From the NCBI RefSeq assembly GCF_038594605.1, contig NZ_JBCFZM010000001.1, forward strand, positions 558,001 to 622,000: DNA of 64,000 nt, written 5' to 3'. The stretch's first letter is position 1. Each line of letters begins with the position of its first letter. This DNA is from Alteriqipengyuania bathyomarina_B. GTDB lineage: Bacteria > Pseudomonadota > Alphaproteobacteria > Sphingomonadales > Sphingomonadaceae. The translations under genes and the position numbers were made by a program. Positions 15,342 through 24,420 of the stretch are shown in pieces. The notes beneath the pieces were generated by a model. It saw only the letters and a program-made list of their open reading frames with translations. It did no database searches and had not been told where the DNA came from.

Positions 15342-16661
15342 ATGCAGATGAGAACAACGCGCGCGATGATCATGGGTGCCGCACTGGCATTCGGAACACT
15401 CGGCACCGCCCCCGCCGCCGCCCTCGCCTACGCTCAGGAGACCCAGGCCGAAGCGCCGAGCGAGGCGACCAAGTTCGAAGCCCGCGCGGCGGACGTCGTC
15501 GCCATGATCAAGGGCGAGAGGCCCGTCGAAGAGGTGATTTCGCCCGAATTCCTCGCCAGCGTCCCGGCAGAGCAATTCGCGCAGATCGGGCAGCAGCTGA
15601 CGGCGCAGTTCGGTCCGGTGATCGGTGTTGAGGAAGTTCAACCGGTCGAACCAGACCGTGCCATGATCACGCTGCGGTTCGAAAAAGCGACCGTCGGCGG
15701 ACCCATGAACCTCGAGGCCACCGCGCCCTTTCTCGTCAATGGCCTGCTGCTGAACGATATCAAGCCGGTCGCCGGAGATGCGAACAGCGTTTCGGCGGAC
15801 ATGGAATCGCTTTCGGGCAGCAAGGCGGCCTGGTTCGGCCCGCTCGATGGCGATCCGGTCTTTGCCTATGGCGATCCAGCAAAGCCGTTCGCGATCGGCT
15901 CGACTTTCAAGCTTTACGTGCTCGCCGCGCTTGCGCGCGCGGTCGACGAAGGGCGGCTCGCGTGGGACGATGTGGTGGCGCTCGACGCGAAGAGCTTTCC
16001 CAGCGGCGTGATGCAGACCTGGCCCGATGGCGCACCGGTGACGTTGCAGACCGCAGCCACGCTGATGATCTCGATCAGCGACAACACCGCCACCGATCTG
16101 GTCATGCGCACGCTCGGACGCGAGGCGATCGAGGCGGAAATGCGCGCGAGCGGCCATGGTGATATGGGCAAGACCCTGCCTTTCCTGACTACGCGCGAGA
16201 TGTTCGTCCTCAAGGCGAGCGACCTCGGCGAAGACTATGCCATGGCCGACGAAGCCGAACGGCGCGCGATGCTGGCAACGCTCGATCTCGGAAGCATCGA
16301 GGAGGATCGGGTTCTCCAGACCTTCACCTCGGGCACGCCGGTGCTGATCGAGGATATCGAATGGTTCGCCAGCGTGGCCGACCAGCGGTCGCTGATGCGC
16401 GTGCTGGCCGCCTTGCCCGGCGATACCGCGCGCAACATCATGGCGGTCAATCCCGTGTTCGACGAAGAGGAAACCGCGAACTGGGATTATGTCGGTTACA
16501 AGGGCGGCTCCGAGGCAGGCGTGCTCAACATGAGCTGGCTGCTGCGCGATCATGCGGGTCGTTGGTACATGCTCGCGATCAGCCAGATGGACCCGGCAAG
16601 CGAGGTCGATACCGCGAGCCTGCTGCTGATGGCCAAGCGGATCCTCGCGCTGGCCGAGTGA
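15342..16661 (+). CDS. Secreted serine hydrolase, class A beta-lactamase-like fold
   Basis: 439 residues with a Sec signal peptide (cleavage near AYAQE, about residue 32), a roughly 110-residue N-terminal domain, then a class A beta-lactamase-like domain. Motifs: SxxK in IGSTFKLYVL, SDN in SISDNTATDLV, and KGGSEAG where KTG is usual. No clear Glu166-type omega loop can be assigned by eye, so true beta-lactamase activity is doubtful; peptidoglycan or ester hydrolysis is equally possible. Good Shine-Dalgarno (gggaagga). It starts 87 bases from the divergent hydrolase-OsmC gene. Confidence 0.85.
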   Translation: MQMRTTRAMIMGAALAFGTLGTAPAAALAYAQETQAEAPSEATKFEARAADVVAMIKGERPVEEVISPEFLASVPAEQFAQIGQQLTAQFGPVIGVEEVQPVEPDRAMITLRFEKATVGGPMNLEATAPFLVNGLLLNDIKPVAGDANSVSADMESLSGSKAAWFGPLDGDPVFAYGDPAKPFAIGSTFKLYVLAALARAVDEGRLAWDDVVALDAKSFPSGVMQTWPDGAPVTLQTAATLMISISDNTATDLVMRTLGREAIEAEMRASGHGDMGKTLPFLTTREMFVLKASDLGEDYAMADEAERRAMLATLDLGSIEEDRVLQTFTSGTPVLIEDIEWFASVADQRSLMRVLAALPGDTARNIMAVNPVFDEEETANWDYVGYKGGSEAGVLNMSWLLRDHAGRWYMLAISQMDPASEVDTASLLLMAKRILALAE

Positions 16662-16730
16662 CCTCGCCCCCCTTGCGGGCCGTGGCCTGTCCCCGTAGCA
16701 GGCTTTCAAACGAGTTTTGAAAGGTCGGGT

Positions 16731-17576
16731 ATGGAACGCTTCGAAGGCACGCAGGATTACATCGCAACCGACGATCTGAAGGTGGCGGTCAACGCGGCGG
16801 TGACGCTGCGCCGCCCGCTGCTGGTCAAGGGTGAGCCCGGCACCGGCAAGACGGTGCTGGCGCACGAGATCGCCAAGGCGGTGAACGCGCCGCTGATCGA
16901 GTGGAACGTCAAGTCCACCACCAAGGCACATCAGGGCCTCTATGAATACGATGCGGTCGCGCGCCTGCGCGACGGCCAGCTGGGCGACGAGCGCGTCCAC
17001 GACATTGGAAACTACATCAAGAAGGGCAAGCTGTGGGAGGCCTTCGAGAGCCCCGAACTGCCCGTGCTGCTGATCGACGAGATCGACAAGGCCGACATCG
17101 AGTTCCCCAACGACCTGTTGCAGGAACTCGATCGGATGAGCTTCGACGTTTACGAAACGCAGCAGCGGATCGAGGCGAAGGAACGCCCGATCGTGGTCAT
17201 CACCTCGAACAACGAGAAGGAACTGCCCGACGCTTTCCTGCGCCGCTGCTTCTTCCACTATATCGCCTTCCCCGACCGCGAGACGATGCGCGAGATCATC
17301 GAGGTCCACTTCCCCGGCATCCAGAAGAACCTCGTCAGCAAGGCGATGGAGATCTTCTATGACATCCGCGAAGTGCCCGGCCTCAAGAAAAAGCCCAGCA
17401 CCAGCGAACTGCTCGACTGGCTCAAGCTCTTGCTGAACGAGGATATGCCGGTCGAGGTCTTGCAGGATGCCAACCCCAACAAGGCGATCCCCCCGCTCCA
17501 CGGCGCGCTGCTGAAGAACGAACAGGACGTGATGCTGTTCGAACGGCTTGCTTTCATGAGCCGGCGACAACAGTAA
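16731..17576 (+). CDS. MoxR-family AAA+ ATPase
   Basis: 281 residues. Walker A GEPGTGKTV (about 34-42), Walker B VLLIDEIDKAD, sensor ITSNNEKELPDAFLRRC with arginine finger region. MoxR ATPases act as chaperones for metalloenzyme or membrane complexes and normally work with a VWA-domain protein. That partner is encoded 2.5 kb downstream at 20118, after two unrelated genes. A hairpin (ctttcaaa / tttgaaag) lies just before the start, overlapping the weak Shine-Dalgarno. Confidence 0.93.
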   Translation: MERFEGTQDYIATDDLKVAVNAAVTLRRPLLVKGEPGTGKTVLAHEIAKAVNAPLIEWNVKSTTKAHQGLYEYDAVARLRDGQLGDERVHDIGNYIKKGKLWEAFESPELPVLLIDEIDKADIEFPNDLLQELDRMSFDVYETQQRIEAKERPIVVITSNNEKELPDAFLRRCFFHYIAFPDRETMREIIEVHFPGIQKNLVSKAMEIFYDIREVPGLKKKPSTSELLDWLKLLLNEDMPVEVLQDANPNKAIPPLHGALLKNEQDVMLFERLAFMSRRQQ

Positions 17577-17666
17577 TGGGAGGTCGGTAGCGGCTTCGAC
17601 CTGATGCTTTAGCTGGTCAATCAACCATCACTGGCATACGCTCGTCTGATAATCAGGGGGGTGTCT

Positions 17667-18728
17667 ATGTTGCGTTTGACCGGTGTCGCAATCGCGCTTT
17701 GTGTGTTCGAAACACCTGCGTTTGCCGAGCCGCAGCTTCTCGATATAGAGCCGGACGCCCATTGGGTACACGAGCCGACCGGCCTTCGCTTGCCACCGAA
17801 GATTCGGGATTTCGTCCGTGACCGGATCGCCAGCTATGCTGCTGGCGACAGCAATATCGGGTCGTCCTACTTCTCGCCGGATGACGACGAGGTGCTCTCG
17901 GTCTACGTCTATCGGTCGGGCAGCTACGATGTCTCGATGATGGCCGATGCGGCGATCGAAGCCATGTTCACGAACGAGAACCTGGGCACGATCGACGCCG
18001 AGAGTGTGCTGTTCGCAACATTCGGTGCGGACGACATCGGCGAGCAGAGCGGCGTTCGGGCCTCCTTCGAAGTCGATGGCCCCTACAGGTCGACGGGTCT
18101 GGCGCTGTTCAGGGCAGGCAACTGGCTCATCAAGCTGCGCCTTTCGTCGAAGAGGGTCGACGTGCAAAGTCTCGACGGGCGGTTGGCCCTGCTGGCCTCG
18201 GGAATGCCGATCTCGGAGCCGCCCGAGAAGGCTCCACCGGCCTACCGCATCCTCGACTGCAACGATGCGCAAGAGCGTCCCGTTGCTCCGCGGCGGACGC
18301 TGGAGATGACCGACTGGGTGATCGCAACGATGGCCGTATCGGTCGCCTACGACGAGAGTATCGACGAGGGCATGCCTTCAGAGACCCAGCAGGGTCCTGC
18401 GCCATCGAAGCTGTGCCGCGATCGCGCATCTCGGGGTGGACGGATGTTCTATCGCGATGGAGACAGCAAAATGCCCCGGGCGATCGTTTTCGGGGATTCC
18501 GGCACGGTGAGCTACGTTGGGCAAACGGGCTTTTCTCTCTCCGAAGGCGAGGAGCCGCCGATCATCCTTTCGCTCGCCAATGGAATGCGAACACAGCTCT
18601 ACGAGGGGTTCGACATGGTGCCGGGGTTCGATCAGATGCTATCGGTCCTGAGCAACGAGCCGATACGGGCCGTTGTCGAGCGCACCGAGGATGGTGGTAC
18701 GAATATCATCCTGCCATCGGATAGCTAA
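17667..18728 (+). CDS. Secreted protein of unknown function
   Basis: 353 residues from the ATG at 17667, which has a G-rich site about seven bases upstream; a GTG two codons earlier is the alternative. Signal peptide about 1-20 (ALCVFETPAFAEP). The rest is soluble, rich in acidic residues, with a central Cys (ILDCNDAQ) and another near 248 (SKLCRDRAS). No family recognised. Codon use looks a little less GC-biased than its neighbours. It sits between moxR and an opposite-strand transpeptidase, where the VWA partner of MoxR would usually be. Confidence 0.75.
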   Translation: MLRLTGVAIALCVFETPAFAEPQLLDIEPDAHWVHEPTGLRLPPKIRDFVRDRIASYAAGDSNIGSSYFSPDDDEVLSVYVYRSGSYDVSMMADAAIEAMFTNENLGTIDAESVLFATFGADDIGEQSGVRASFEVDGPYRSTGLALFRAGNWLIKLRLSSKRVDVQSLDGRLALLASGMPISEPPEKAPPAYRILDCNDAQERPVAPRRTLEMTDWVIATMAVSVAYDESIDEGMPSETQQGPAPSKLCRDRASRGGRMFYRDGDSKMPRAIVFGDSGTVSYVGQTGFSLSEGEEPPIILSLANGMRTQLYEGFDMVPGFDQMLSVLSNEPIRAVVERTEDGGTNIILPSDS

Positions 18729-18740
18729 GACCTCCCGCCC

Positions 18741-19859
18741 TCACCTCACCGGGAAGCAGTCCGTCCCCGCTTGCCTGAGCGCACCACACGTGGCTTTGGC
18801 GCCCGGCCCGGTCACCCGGAGCCGGTAATACTGGCGCGAATTGACCACTGCCGGAATGATCGCCTTGTCGAACCTCTCCAGCTCGGGATGGCGGGCGCTG
18901 ACCCGCGTCCAATAGGCTTCGGCCTCCGCCACGCTGCGCGGCGCGGCGAGCTGGATCGTCTGCCCGCGGGGTGGTGTGCGGGTCTGTGCAAGCAGATCGA
19001 TCGGCGGCGCGGAGGTCTCAGCCACTGCGGCGATGGCGGGACGGGACTGCTCGGCAGGTGCGGGGCTCGCCTCTGCCAGACGGGGCTGCTGCTCATCAAA
19101 GTCGCGCGTGTCGTCCCGCAGCGCGTCGAGATCCGCCAGACGCGGCTCGGGGCGCTGGATCAGGTGGCCCCGCTCGCCGGGCGTCGGCATGTGCATCGCA
19201 AGCGCCATCTGCCGCGCCTGCCACTCCGATCCCAGCGCCTGGTCGACGACGACCACGGTGGTCGCACCCATTTCGGTAATGCCGTAAAGTTCGCGCGCGA
19301 ACGCCTTGGGCAGGCGGATGCAGCCGTGCGACGCGGGGTAGCCGGGCAGCTTGCCCGCATGGATCGCGATTCCGCCCCAGGTCAGCCGCTGCATGTGCGG
19401 CATGGGCGCGTTGGAATAGATGTTCGAACGGTGGTGGACCCGCTTCTGCAGGATCGGGAAGACACCCGCTGGCGTGTCCTTCCCGGGCTTGCCGGTCGAA
19501 ACGGGCGATGTGTCCCACAACTCGCCGTTGCGATAGACGTACATCTGCTGCGAGCCCTTGCTGATCACCACCAGCGTGCCCGAGCGCAGGACCTGGTCGA
19601 CCGACGGCGGCATGCCCGCAGTGGGCTTGGCGACCTTCCTGGTCGCCGGGGGCGAAGGCGGAACCTGCTGCACGACCGGGTTCGAGACATAGGTGATGTC
19701 GCGCGGCGCACTTTCCGCGCTTCCCGCCTGCAGGATATTGCCCGACGAGGTTACGAAAAAGAAAGCCGCGCACAGGACGGTGGCGATGCCGAAAAAGGTA
19801 AAGAGCCCCTTAACCATGTTCCGAGATGTGCACAGCGAGGCGATTCGATTCAACGCCAT
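18741..19859 (-). CDS. L,D-transpeptidase (YkuD) with C-terminal SPOR-like domain
   Basis: 372 residues, or 358 if started at the ATG at 19817; neither has a strong Shine-Dalgarno. N-terminal membrane anchor or signal (about 15-42), then a YkuD catalytic domain (about 90-215) with the signature His in GGIAIHAGKLPGYPASHGC and catalytic Cys in SHGCIRLP. A Pro/Ala-rich linker leads to a C-terminal SPOR-like segment (YWTRVSARHPELERF; YYRLRVTGPGAKATCGALRQ). It should form 3-3 crosslinks or attach proteins to peptidoglycan, with SPOR targeting it to septal denuded glycan. Confidence 0.9.
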   Translation of the reverse strand: MALNRIASLCTSRNMVKGLFTFFGIATVLCAAFFFVTSSGNILQAGSAESAPRDITYVSNPVVQQVPPSPPATRKVAKPTAGMPPSVDQVLRSGTLVVISKGSQQMYVYRNGELWDTSPVSTGKPGKDTPAGVFPILQKRVHHRSNIYSNAPMPHMQRLTWGGIAIHAGKLPGYPASHGCIRLPKAFARELYGITEMGATTVVVVDQALGSEWQARQMALAMHMPTPGERGHLIQRPEPRLADLDALRDDTRDFDEQQPRLAEASPAPAEQSRPAIAAVAETSAPPIDLLAQTRTPPRGQTIQLAAPRSVAEAEAYWTRVSARHPELERFDKAIIPAVVNSRQYYRLRVTGPGAKATCGALRQAGTDCFPVR

Positions 19860-20117
19860 TTGTCGAAAGTCGCACGATATTCGCGGAATCTTCGCGCTTC
19901 AGGCCCGGCGCAAGACCATTAAATCTCGACGGCGAACGATTGAATCCATTCCACAATTCTCGTCATGTGTTGCACAAAGCCAACCCGGTTCAAGAACTCG
20001 CATCGCAGCCTCGCGAAGGCGCGCAATTGACCGGAACCGCCTTTGTGGCGCACCGGCCAGACACCTGTTAGACCGCCGCCCAAGTTTGACCTGTCCGCAG
20101 TTCGGGAGAGACCCTCG

Positions 20118-21299
20118 GTGTTTTTCAATTTCGTAGACGAGCTGCGCGCGGCCGGCATATCCGCCAGCCTGAAGGAGCACCTCACGCTTCTCGAAGCGCT
20201 CGACAAGGACGTCATCGAGCAGACGCCCGAGGCGTTCTACTACCTCGCGCGCGCGACCTTCGTGAAGGACGAGGGGCTGCTCGACCGGTTCGACCAGGTG
20301 TTCTCGAAGGTCTTCAAGGGGATCATGACCGACTACGGCCAGGAACAGGTCGACATCCCCGAAGACTGGCTGAAAGCCGTCGCCGAGAAATTCCTGACCG
20401 AAGAGGAAATGGCAGAGATCGAGAAAATGGGCTCGTGGGACGAGCTGATGGACACGCTCAAGAAGCGGCTCGAGGAACAGAAGGAACGCCACGAGGGCGG
20501 CAACAAGTGGATCGGCACGGGCGGCACCTCGCCCTTCGGCCACTCCGGCTATCACCCCGAAGGCGTGCGGATCGGCGGGGAGAGCAAGAACAAGCGCGCG
20601 GTGAAGGTGTGGGAAAAGCGCGAGTTCAAGAATCTCGACAACACCAAGGAACTGGGCACCCGCAACATCAAGATGGCGCTGCGTCGCCTGCGCCGCTTCG
20701 CGCGCGAAGGTGCGGCGGACGAGCTCGATATCGACCGCACCATTCGCGGCACCGCCAAGCAGGGCTGGCTCGACATCCACATGCGCCCCGAACGCCGCAA
20801 TGCGGTGAAACTGCTGCTGTTCCTCGACGTCGGCGGCTCGATGGACCCGTTCATCAAGACCACCGAAGAGCTGTTCAGCGCGGCCACATCCGAGTTCAAG
20901 AACCTCGAATTCTTCTACTTCCACAACTGCCTCTACGAAGGCGTGTGGAAGGATAACCGCCGCCGTTGGCAGGAGCGCACGAAGACCTGGGATATCCTCC
21001 ACAAGTACGGGCACGACTACAAGGTGGTGTTCGTCGGCGATGCCGCGATGAGCCCCTACGAGATCACGCATCCCGGTGGCTCGGTCGAGCATATGAACGA
21101 GGAATCCGGCGCGACATGGATGCAACGGATGACCAACACCTACCCCGCAACCGTGTGGCTCAACCCCATTCCCGAACGCCAGTGGAACTACTCCCAGTCG
21201 ACCTCGATCATGAAGCAGCTGGTCAATGACCGCATGTATCCCCTGACGCTCGACGGGCTTGACGACGCGATGCGCGAGTTGAGCCGCAAGCACGGCTAG
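20118..21299 (+). CDS. VWA domain protein (CoxE-like), MoxR partner
   Basis: 393 residues from the GTG at 20118, with a gggagag site just upstream; a GTG 25 codons earlier is open but lacks support. N-terminal region FFNFVDELRAAGISASLKEH is typical of CoxE-like proteins, and the C-terminal half has a von Willebrand A fold with the metal-ion site DVGGSMD (D-x-G-x-S). It should work with the MoxR ATPase at 16731. The two are not adjacent here, and an opposite-strand gene lies between, so this gene needs its own promoter in the 258 bases upstream. Confidence 0.9.
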   Translation: MFFNFVDELRAAGISASLKEHLTLLEALDKDVIEQTPEAFYYLARATFVKDEGLLDRFDQVFSKVFKGIMTDYGQEQVDIPEDWLKAVAEKFLTEEEMAEIEKMGSWDELMDTLKKRLEEQKERHEGGNKWIGTGGTSPFGHSGYHPEGVRIGGESKNKRAVKVWEKREFKNLDNTKELGTRNIKMALRRLRRFAREGAADELDIDRTIRGTAKQGWLDIHMRPERRNAVKLLLFLDVGGSMDPFIKTTEELFSAATSEFKNLEFFYFHNCLYEGVWKDNRRRWQERTKTWDILHKYGHDYKVVFVGDAAMSPYEITHPGGSVEHMNEESGATWMQRMTNTYPATVWLNPIPERQWNYSQSTSIMKQLVNDRMYPLTLDGLDDAMRELSRKHG

Positions 21300-21328
21300 G
21301 GTATATCTGCGGCCGGAGGAGATTGATC

Positions 21329-21778
21329 ATGCGTGTCGCCATCCTGCTTGCCGCCCCCTTCGCGATGGGCTTCGGCCCGGCCCAAGAGACCGAGACTGAG
21401 GCTCCGGCTGAGCCCGCCCCCGCCGTTGCCGCAGCCGCTCCCGAAGTCGCTCCCGCCCTGCCCCTTACCATGCCCGGTTATAGTCGCCCCGCCCCGCTGG
21501 CGACTGGCGACCTGGACGATTTTCTTCGCCGCAAGACCTGCCGCGACACGATCGAGCATGCGCGCGAGGAGAACGGGCAGCCTCCACTCGACCAGCGCGA
21601 CGGCCCTGCCGACGGGGCGCCCGAAGTGATGCTCTACAAGGCGGTCGATCATCACGTCGATGGCTGCGATGTGCTGGTGATGGCAGGCAACCCCGATGAT
21701 ATTCGCCCGGTGCCCGAAGGTGGCCAGGTGAGGGTTATTCGCTCTACGTCCACCCCCGAAGCCGCACCCGCGCGCTGA
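21329..21778 (+). CDS. Small secreted Ala/Pro-rich protein
   Basis: 149 residues from the ATG at 21329, placed by an excellent ggaggag site. Short signal-like N-terminus (MRVAILLAAPFAMGFG), then a low-complexity Ala/Pro/Glu stretch (about 18-48), then a small domain with two Cys (KTCRDTIEHA and VDGCDVLVM) that may be bridged. Family not recognised. It follows the VWA gene by 29 bases on the same strand and may be co-transcribed with it. Confidence 0.75.
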   Translation: MRVAILLAAPFAMGFGPAQETETEAPAEPAPAVAAAAPEVAPALPLTMPGYSRPAPLATGDLDDFLRRKTCRDTIEHAREENGQPPLDQRDGPADGAPEVMLYKAVDHHVDGCDVLVMAGNPDDIRPVPEGGQVRVIRSTSTPEAAPAR

Positions 21779-21807
21779 CAGCGATTTTCTGAACGGGTCA
21801 CGGGCGG

Positions 21808-22389
21808 ATGGAAGGAACCAGCGAGGCTTTTCTCTATCTCGCCGTCCTCACCTCGATCATTTTCGGCCTCGCTATCCAGCAGGTCCTGCTCGGCTATCGC
21901 GACCTGATCCTGACGCGCACGCGCAACCGGCTGTTCGCGCCGGTCCTCACCTGGTCGGTGCTGATCCTGCTGATCGTCGCGCAGAACTGGTGGGAGAGCT
22001 TCGGCCTCGCCGGTCGCAGCGACTGGAACTTCGTCGCCTTCGGGATGATCCTGCTGCAGGCGCTGATCATCTACATGCTCGCCGCGGTCATCTTCCCGCG
22101 AACCGAGGGCAGCGACCCCATCGACCTGAAGGATCACTATTTCCGCGAGCGCCGCGCAATCTACGGCATTGCGATTGCTTACGTGGTGTCGAGTCCGCTG
22201 CGCGCGCTAATCGTCGACGGGGCGATCCTGCCCGCGCTCGATCTCGCCTATCACGGCCTGTTCCTCGCGATCTTCGTCATGCTGGCGATTGTCGCGCGGA
22301 CGGTGGTCCACCAGCTCTTCGTCCCGGCGCTGCTCGCAGGATTTATCGGCTATATCGCCTTGATGACCCCGGTGCTGGCGGGTGGGTGA
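21808..22389 (+). CDS. Multi-span membrane protein, paralogue of the gene at 48786
   Basis: 193 residues, about six hydrophobic helices. Between helices 3 and 4 lies a cytosolic-looking loop with FPRTEGSDPIDLKDHYFRER. The protein at 48786 has the same helix layout and a matching loop (FPHQIEDGGDLDDWFMENRR), so the two look like distant paralogues. No named family recognised. The stop overlaps the GTG start of the DUF817 gene, suggesting coupling. No clear Shine-Dalgarno; the ATG is about 30 bases after the previous gene. Confidence 0.78.
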   Translation: MEGTSEAFLYLAVLTSIIFGLAIQQVLLGYRDLILTRTRNRLFAPVLTWSVLILLIVAQNWWESFGLAGRSDWNFVAFGMILLQALIIYMLAAVIFPRTEGSDPIDLKDHYFRERRAIYGIAIAYVVSSPLRALIVDGAILPALDLAYHGLFLAIFVMLAIVARTVVHQLFVPALLAGFIGYIALMTPVLAGG

Positions 22390-23227
22390 ACCGTTCGGCG
22401 CGAGCCGCTTCCAGCAGATACGCGCGCGCCTGGAGGCCTTCGACCCGGGCTCGGGCTGGCGGTTGTGGCTCTACGAATTCCTGCTGTTCGGCGTCAAGCA
22501 AGGCTGGGCGTGCCTGTTCGGCGGGCTGCTGCTCGCGCTGCTGCTCGCGACGCATCTATTCTACCCCGATGATGCTGCCCTCGCCCGTTACGATTTCCTG
22601 ACGCTGGCCGCGCTCGCGATCCAGGTCGGGATGCTCGCCTTCCGGCTCGAGACGTGGGACGAGGCGAAGGTCATCCTGATCTTCCATGTCGTCGGCACGG
22701 TGATGGAGATCTTCAAGACCTATGCCGGATCTTGGGTCTACCCGGAGGAAGCGCTGCTTCGTATCGCCGGTGTGCCACTGTTTTCGGGCTTCATGTATGC
22801 CGCCGTCGGCAGCTATGTCGCGCGTGTCTGGCGCATTTTCGATTTCCGCTACACTGGCTATCCGCCGCGCTGGACGACCTGGCTGCTCGCGGCGGGCATT
22901 TACGCCAACTTCTTCCTCCACCATTTTTGGATCGATCTGCGCTGGCCGCTCTTCGCGGCGACCGCGCTCATCTTCCTTCGCACCCGCGTCTATTTTTGCA
23001 ATTTTCGCATGCACCGCTGGATGCCGCTGCTGCTCGGCTTTGGGCTGGTCGCGCTGTTCATCTGGTTCGCGGAGAACATCGCGACCTTCGCCAATGCGTG
23101 GACCTATCCGGGGCAGGAATTGGCGTGGAAGCCCGTGTCGCTTGCCAAGTACGGCAGCTGGTACCTGCTGATGATCATCAGTTTCGTGCTCGTCGCACTG
23201 GTTCAGCCGATCCGCGAGCCCGACTAA
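22382..23227 (+). CDS. DUF817 family membrane protein
   Basis: 281 residues starting at a GTG that overlaps the upstream gene by eight bases. Seven or eight transmembrane helices. Segments such as LYEFLLFGVKQGWACLFGG, EIFKTYAGSWVYPEE and FSGFMYAAVGSYVARVWR match DUF817 (YoaT-like) integral membrane proteins. Function unknown; conserved Glu/Lys/Tyr inside the helices hint at a channel or enzyme rather than a scaffold. Its 3' end overlaps the converging DUF1343 gene by four bases. Confidence 0.88.
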   Translation: MGEPFGASRFQQIRARLEAFDPGSGWRLWLYEFLLFGVKQGWACLFGGLLLALLLATHLFYPDDAALARYDFLTLAALAIQVGMLAFRLETWDEAKVILIFHVVGTVMEIFKTYAGSWVYPEEALLRIAGVPLFSGFMYAAVGSYVARVWRIFDFRYTGYPPRWTTWLLAAGIYANFFLHHFWIDLRWPLFAATALIFLRTRVYFCNFRMHRWMPLLLGFGLVALFIWFAENIATFANAWTYPGQELAWKPVSLAKYGSWYLLMIISFVLVALVQPIREPD

Positions 23228-24420
23228 TACAGCAGGTGCGGCGCGATCTGGTCGCGCCACTCGGTTTCGTCATTGGTCGCCATGCGGTCGAGGTCGACCG
23301 GTAAGGCGGACGGATCGTCGACCCATTCGCGCAAGGCCGGGCCGCCGTTGATGACGTCGATCGCTAAGCGGTCCAGCTCGTATTCGTAGGGAAAGTCACG
23401 CCACAGGTCGTAGTCGGGATAGAGTCGGCGGATCGCCTTAAAGGCGAGCGCCTGCAGCCGCCAGGGACGGAATTGCGCGTGATCGTAGAACGGGCCCTCG
23501 GCATGGATCATCAGGCCGTTGCACAGCTGCCCGGCGTGCTTGTGGAAGGTCGGCTCGAACCAGCATTCGCGCAAGGCGCAGCCCTTCATCCAGTTGGGCG
23601 CGATTCGCTGCATTTCCGCGAGCACCGCCTTGGCGTCGATATCGGGCGCGCCGAACAGAACTTCGAGCGGGCGCGTGGTGCCGCGCCCTTCGGAAACGGT
23701 TGCGCCCTCGATCATCACCGTGCCCGCATAGGCACGCGCCATGTTGACGTTGGCGGCGTTGGGCGACGGGTTGATCCAGATTCGATCGGTCGGCCAGCCA
23801 TGGCCCGGCCCATCGGGCTCCCAACCCTCCATTTCGATCACGCGGTAATCGACGTCGAGACCGAAGTGATCGATGAACCAGTGCCCCATCTCGCCCAGGG
23901 TCAGGCCGTGGCGCATGGGCATGGGGCCTGCCCCGACGAAGCTTTCCTGCCCCGGCACCAGCAGCGTGCCTTCGACCGGGCGTCCGGCAGGATTGGGCCG
24001 GTCGAGCACCCACACGGCCTTGCCATGCTTCGCGCCCTCTTCCAGCAGGTAGAGCAGCGTGGTGACGAAGGTGTAGATGCGGCAGCCCAGATCCTGCAGG
24101 TCGAAGAGAAAAACATCGGCGCTCGACATCATCTGCCCGGTCGGGCGGCGCACCTCGCCATAAAGGCTGAACACGGGGATGCCGTAGGTGGGGTCGGTCT
24201 CGTCCGCCGTTTCCACCATATTGTCCTGCTTGTCGCCCTTCAGGCCGTGCTGCGGCCCGAACGCGGATGTGACGTTTACTCCCGCCGCGACCAGTGCATC
24301 GAGGCTGTGCCGGAGATTCTCGGTGACCGATGCCGGATGGGCAACCAGTGCGACTCTTTTGCCTTCGAGAGGCTTGCGTAGGTCCGGCTCGGACAAGAGC
24401 CGGTCGATACCGAATTTCAT
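23224..24420 (-). CDS. DUF1343 / NamZ-like exo-N-acetylmuramidase family protein
   Basis: 398 residues. Family signatures: VALVAHPASVTENLRHSLDAL, FGPQHGLKGDKQDNM, FDLQDLGCRIYTFVTTL, DRPNPAGRPVEG and INPSPNAANV. DUF1343 proteins include NamZ, which removes MurNAc from the non-reducing end of peptidoglycan fragments. No signal peptide is visible (MKFGIDRLLSEPDLRKPLEG), so this copy is probably cytoplasmic and would act on recycled muropeptides. The start overlaps the stop of the DOMON-like gene (ATGA), so the pair is an operon. Confidence 0.88.
   Translation of the reverse strand: MKFGIDRLLSEPDLRKPLEGKRVALVAHPASVTENLRHSLDALVAAGVNVTSAFGPQHGLKGDKQDNMVETADETDPTYGIPVFSLYGEVRRPTGQMMSSADVFLFDLQDLGCRIYTFVTTLLYLLEEGAKHGKAVWVLDRPNPAGRPVEGTLLVPGQESFVGAGPMPMRHGLTLGEMGHWFIDHFGLDVDYRVIEMEGWEPDGPGHGWPTDRIWINPSPNAANVNMARAYAGTVMIEGATVSEGRGTTRPLEVLFGAPDIDAKAVLAEMQRIAPNWMKGCALRECWFEPTFHKHAGQLCNGLMIHAEGPFYDHAQFRPWRLQALAFKAIRRLYPDYDLWRDFPYEYELDRLAIDVINGGPALREWVDDPSALPVDLDRMATNDETEWRDQIAPHLLY

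Noticed and set aside
15342..16661. Antibiotic-resistance beta-lactamase
   Set aside because: Third motif altered, extra N-terminal domain, no regulator such as AmpR beside it; only the fold can be supported.
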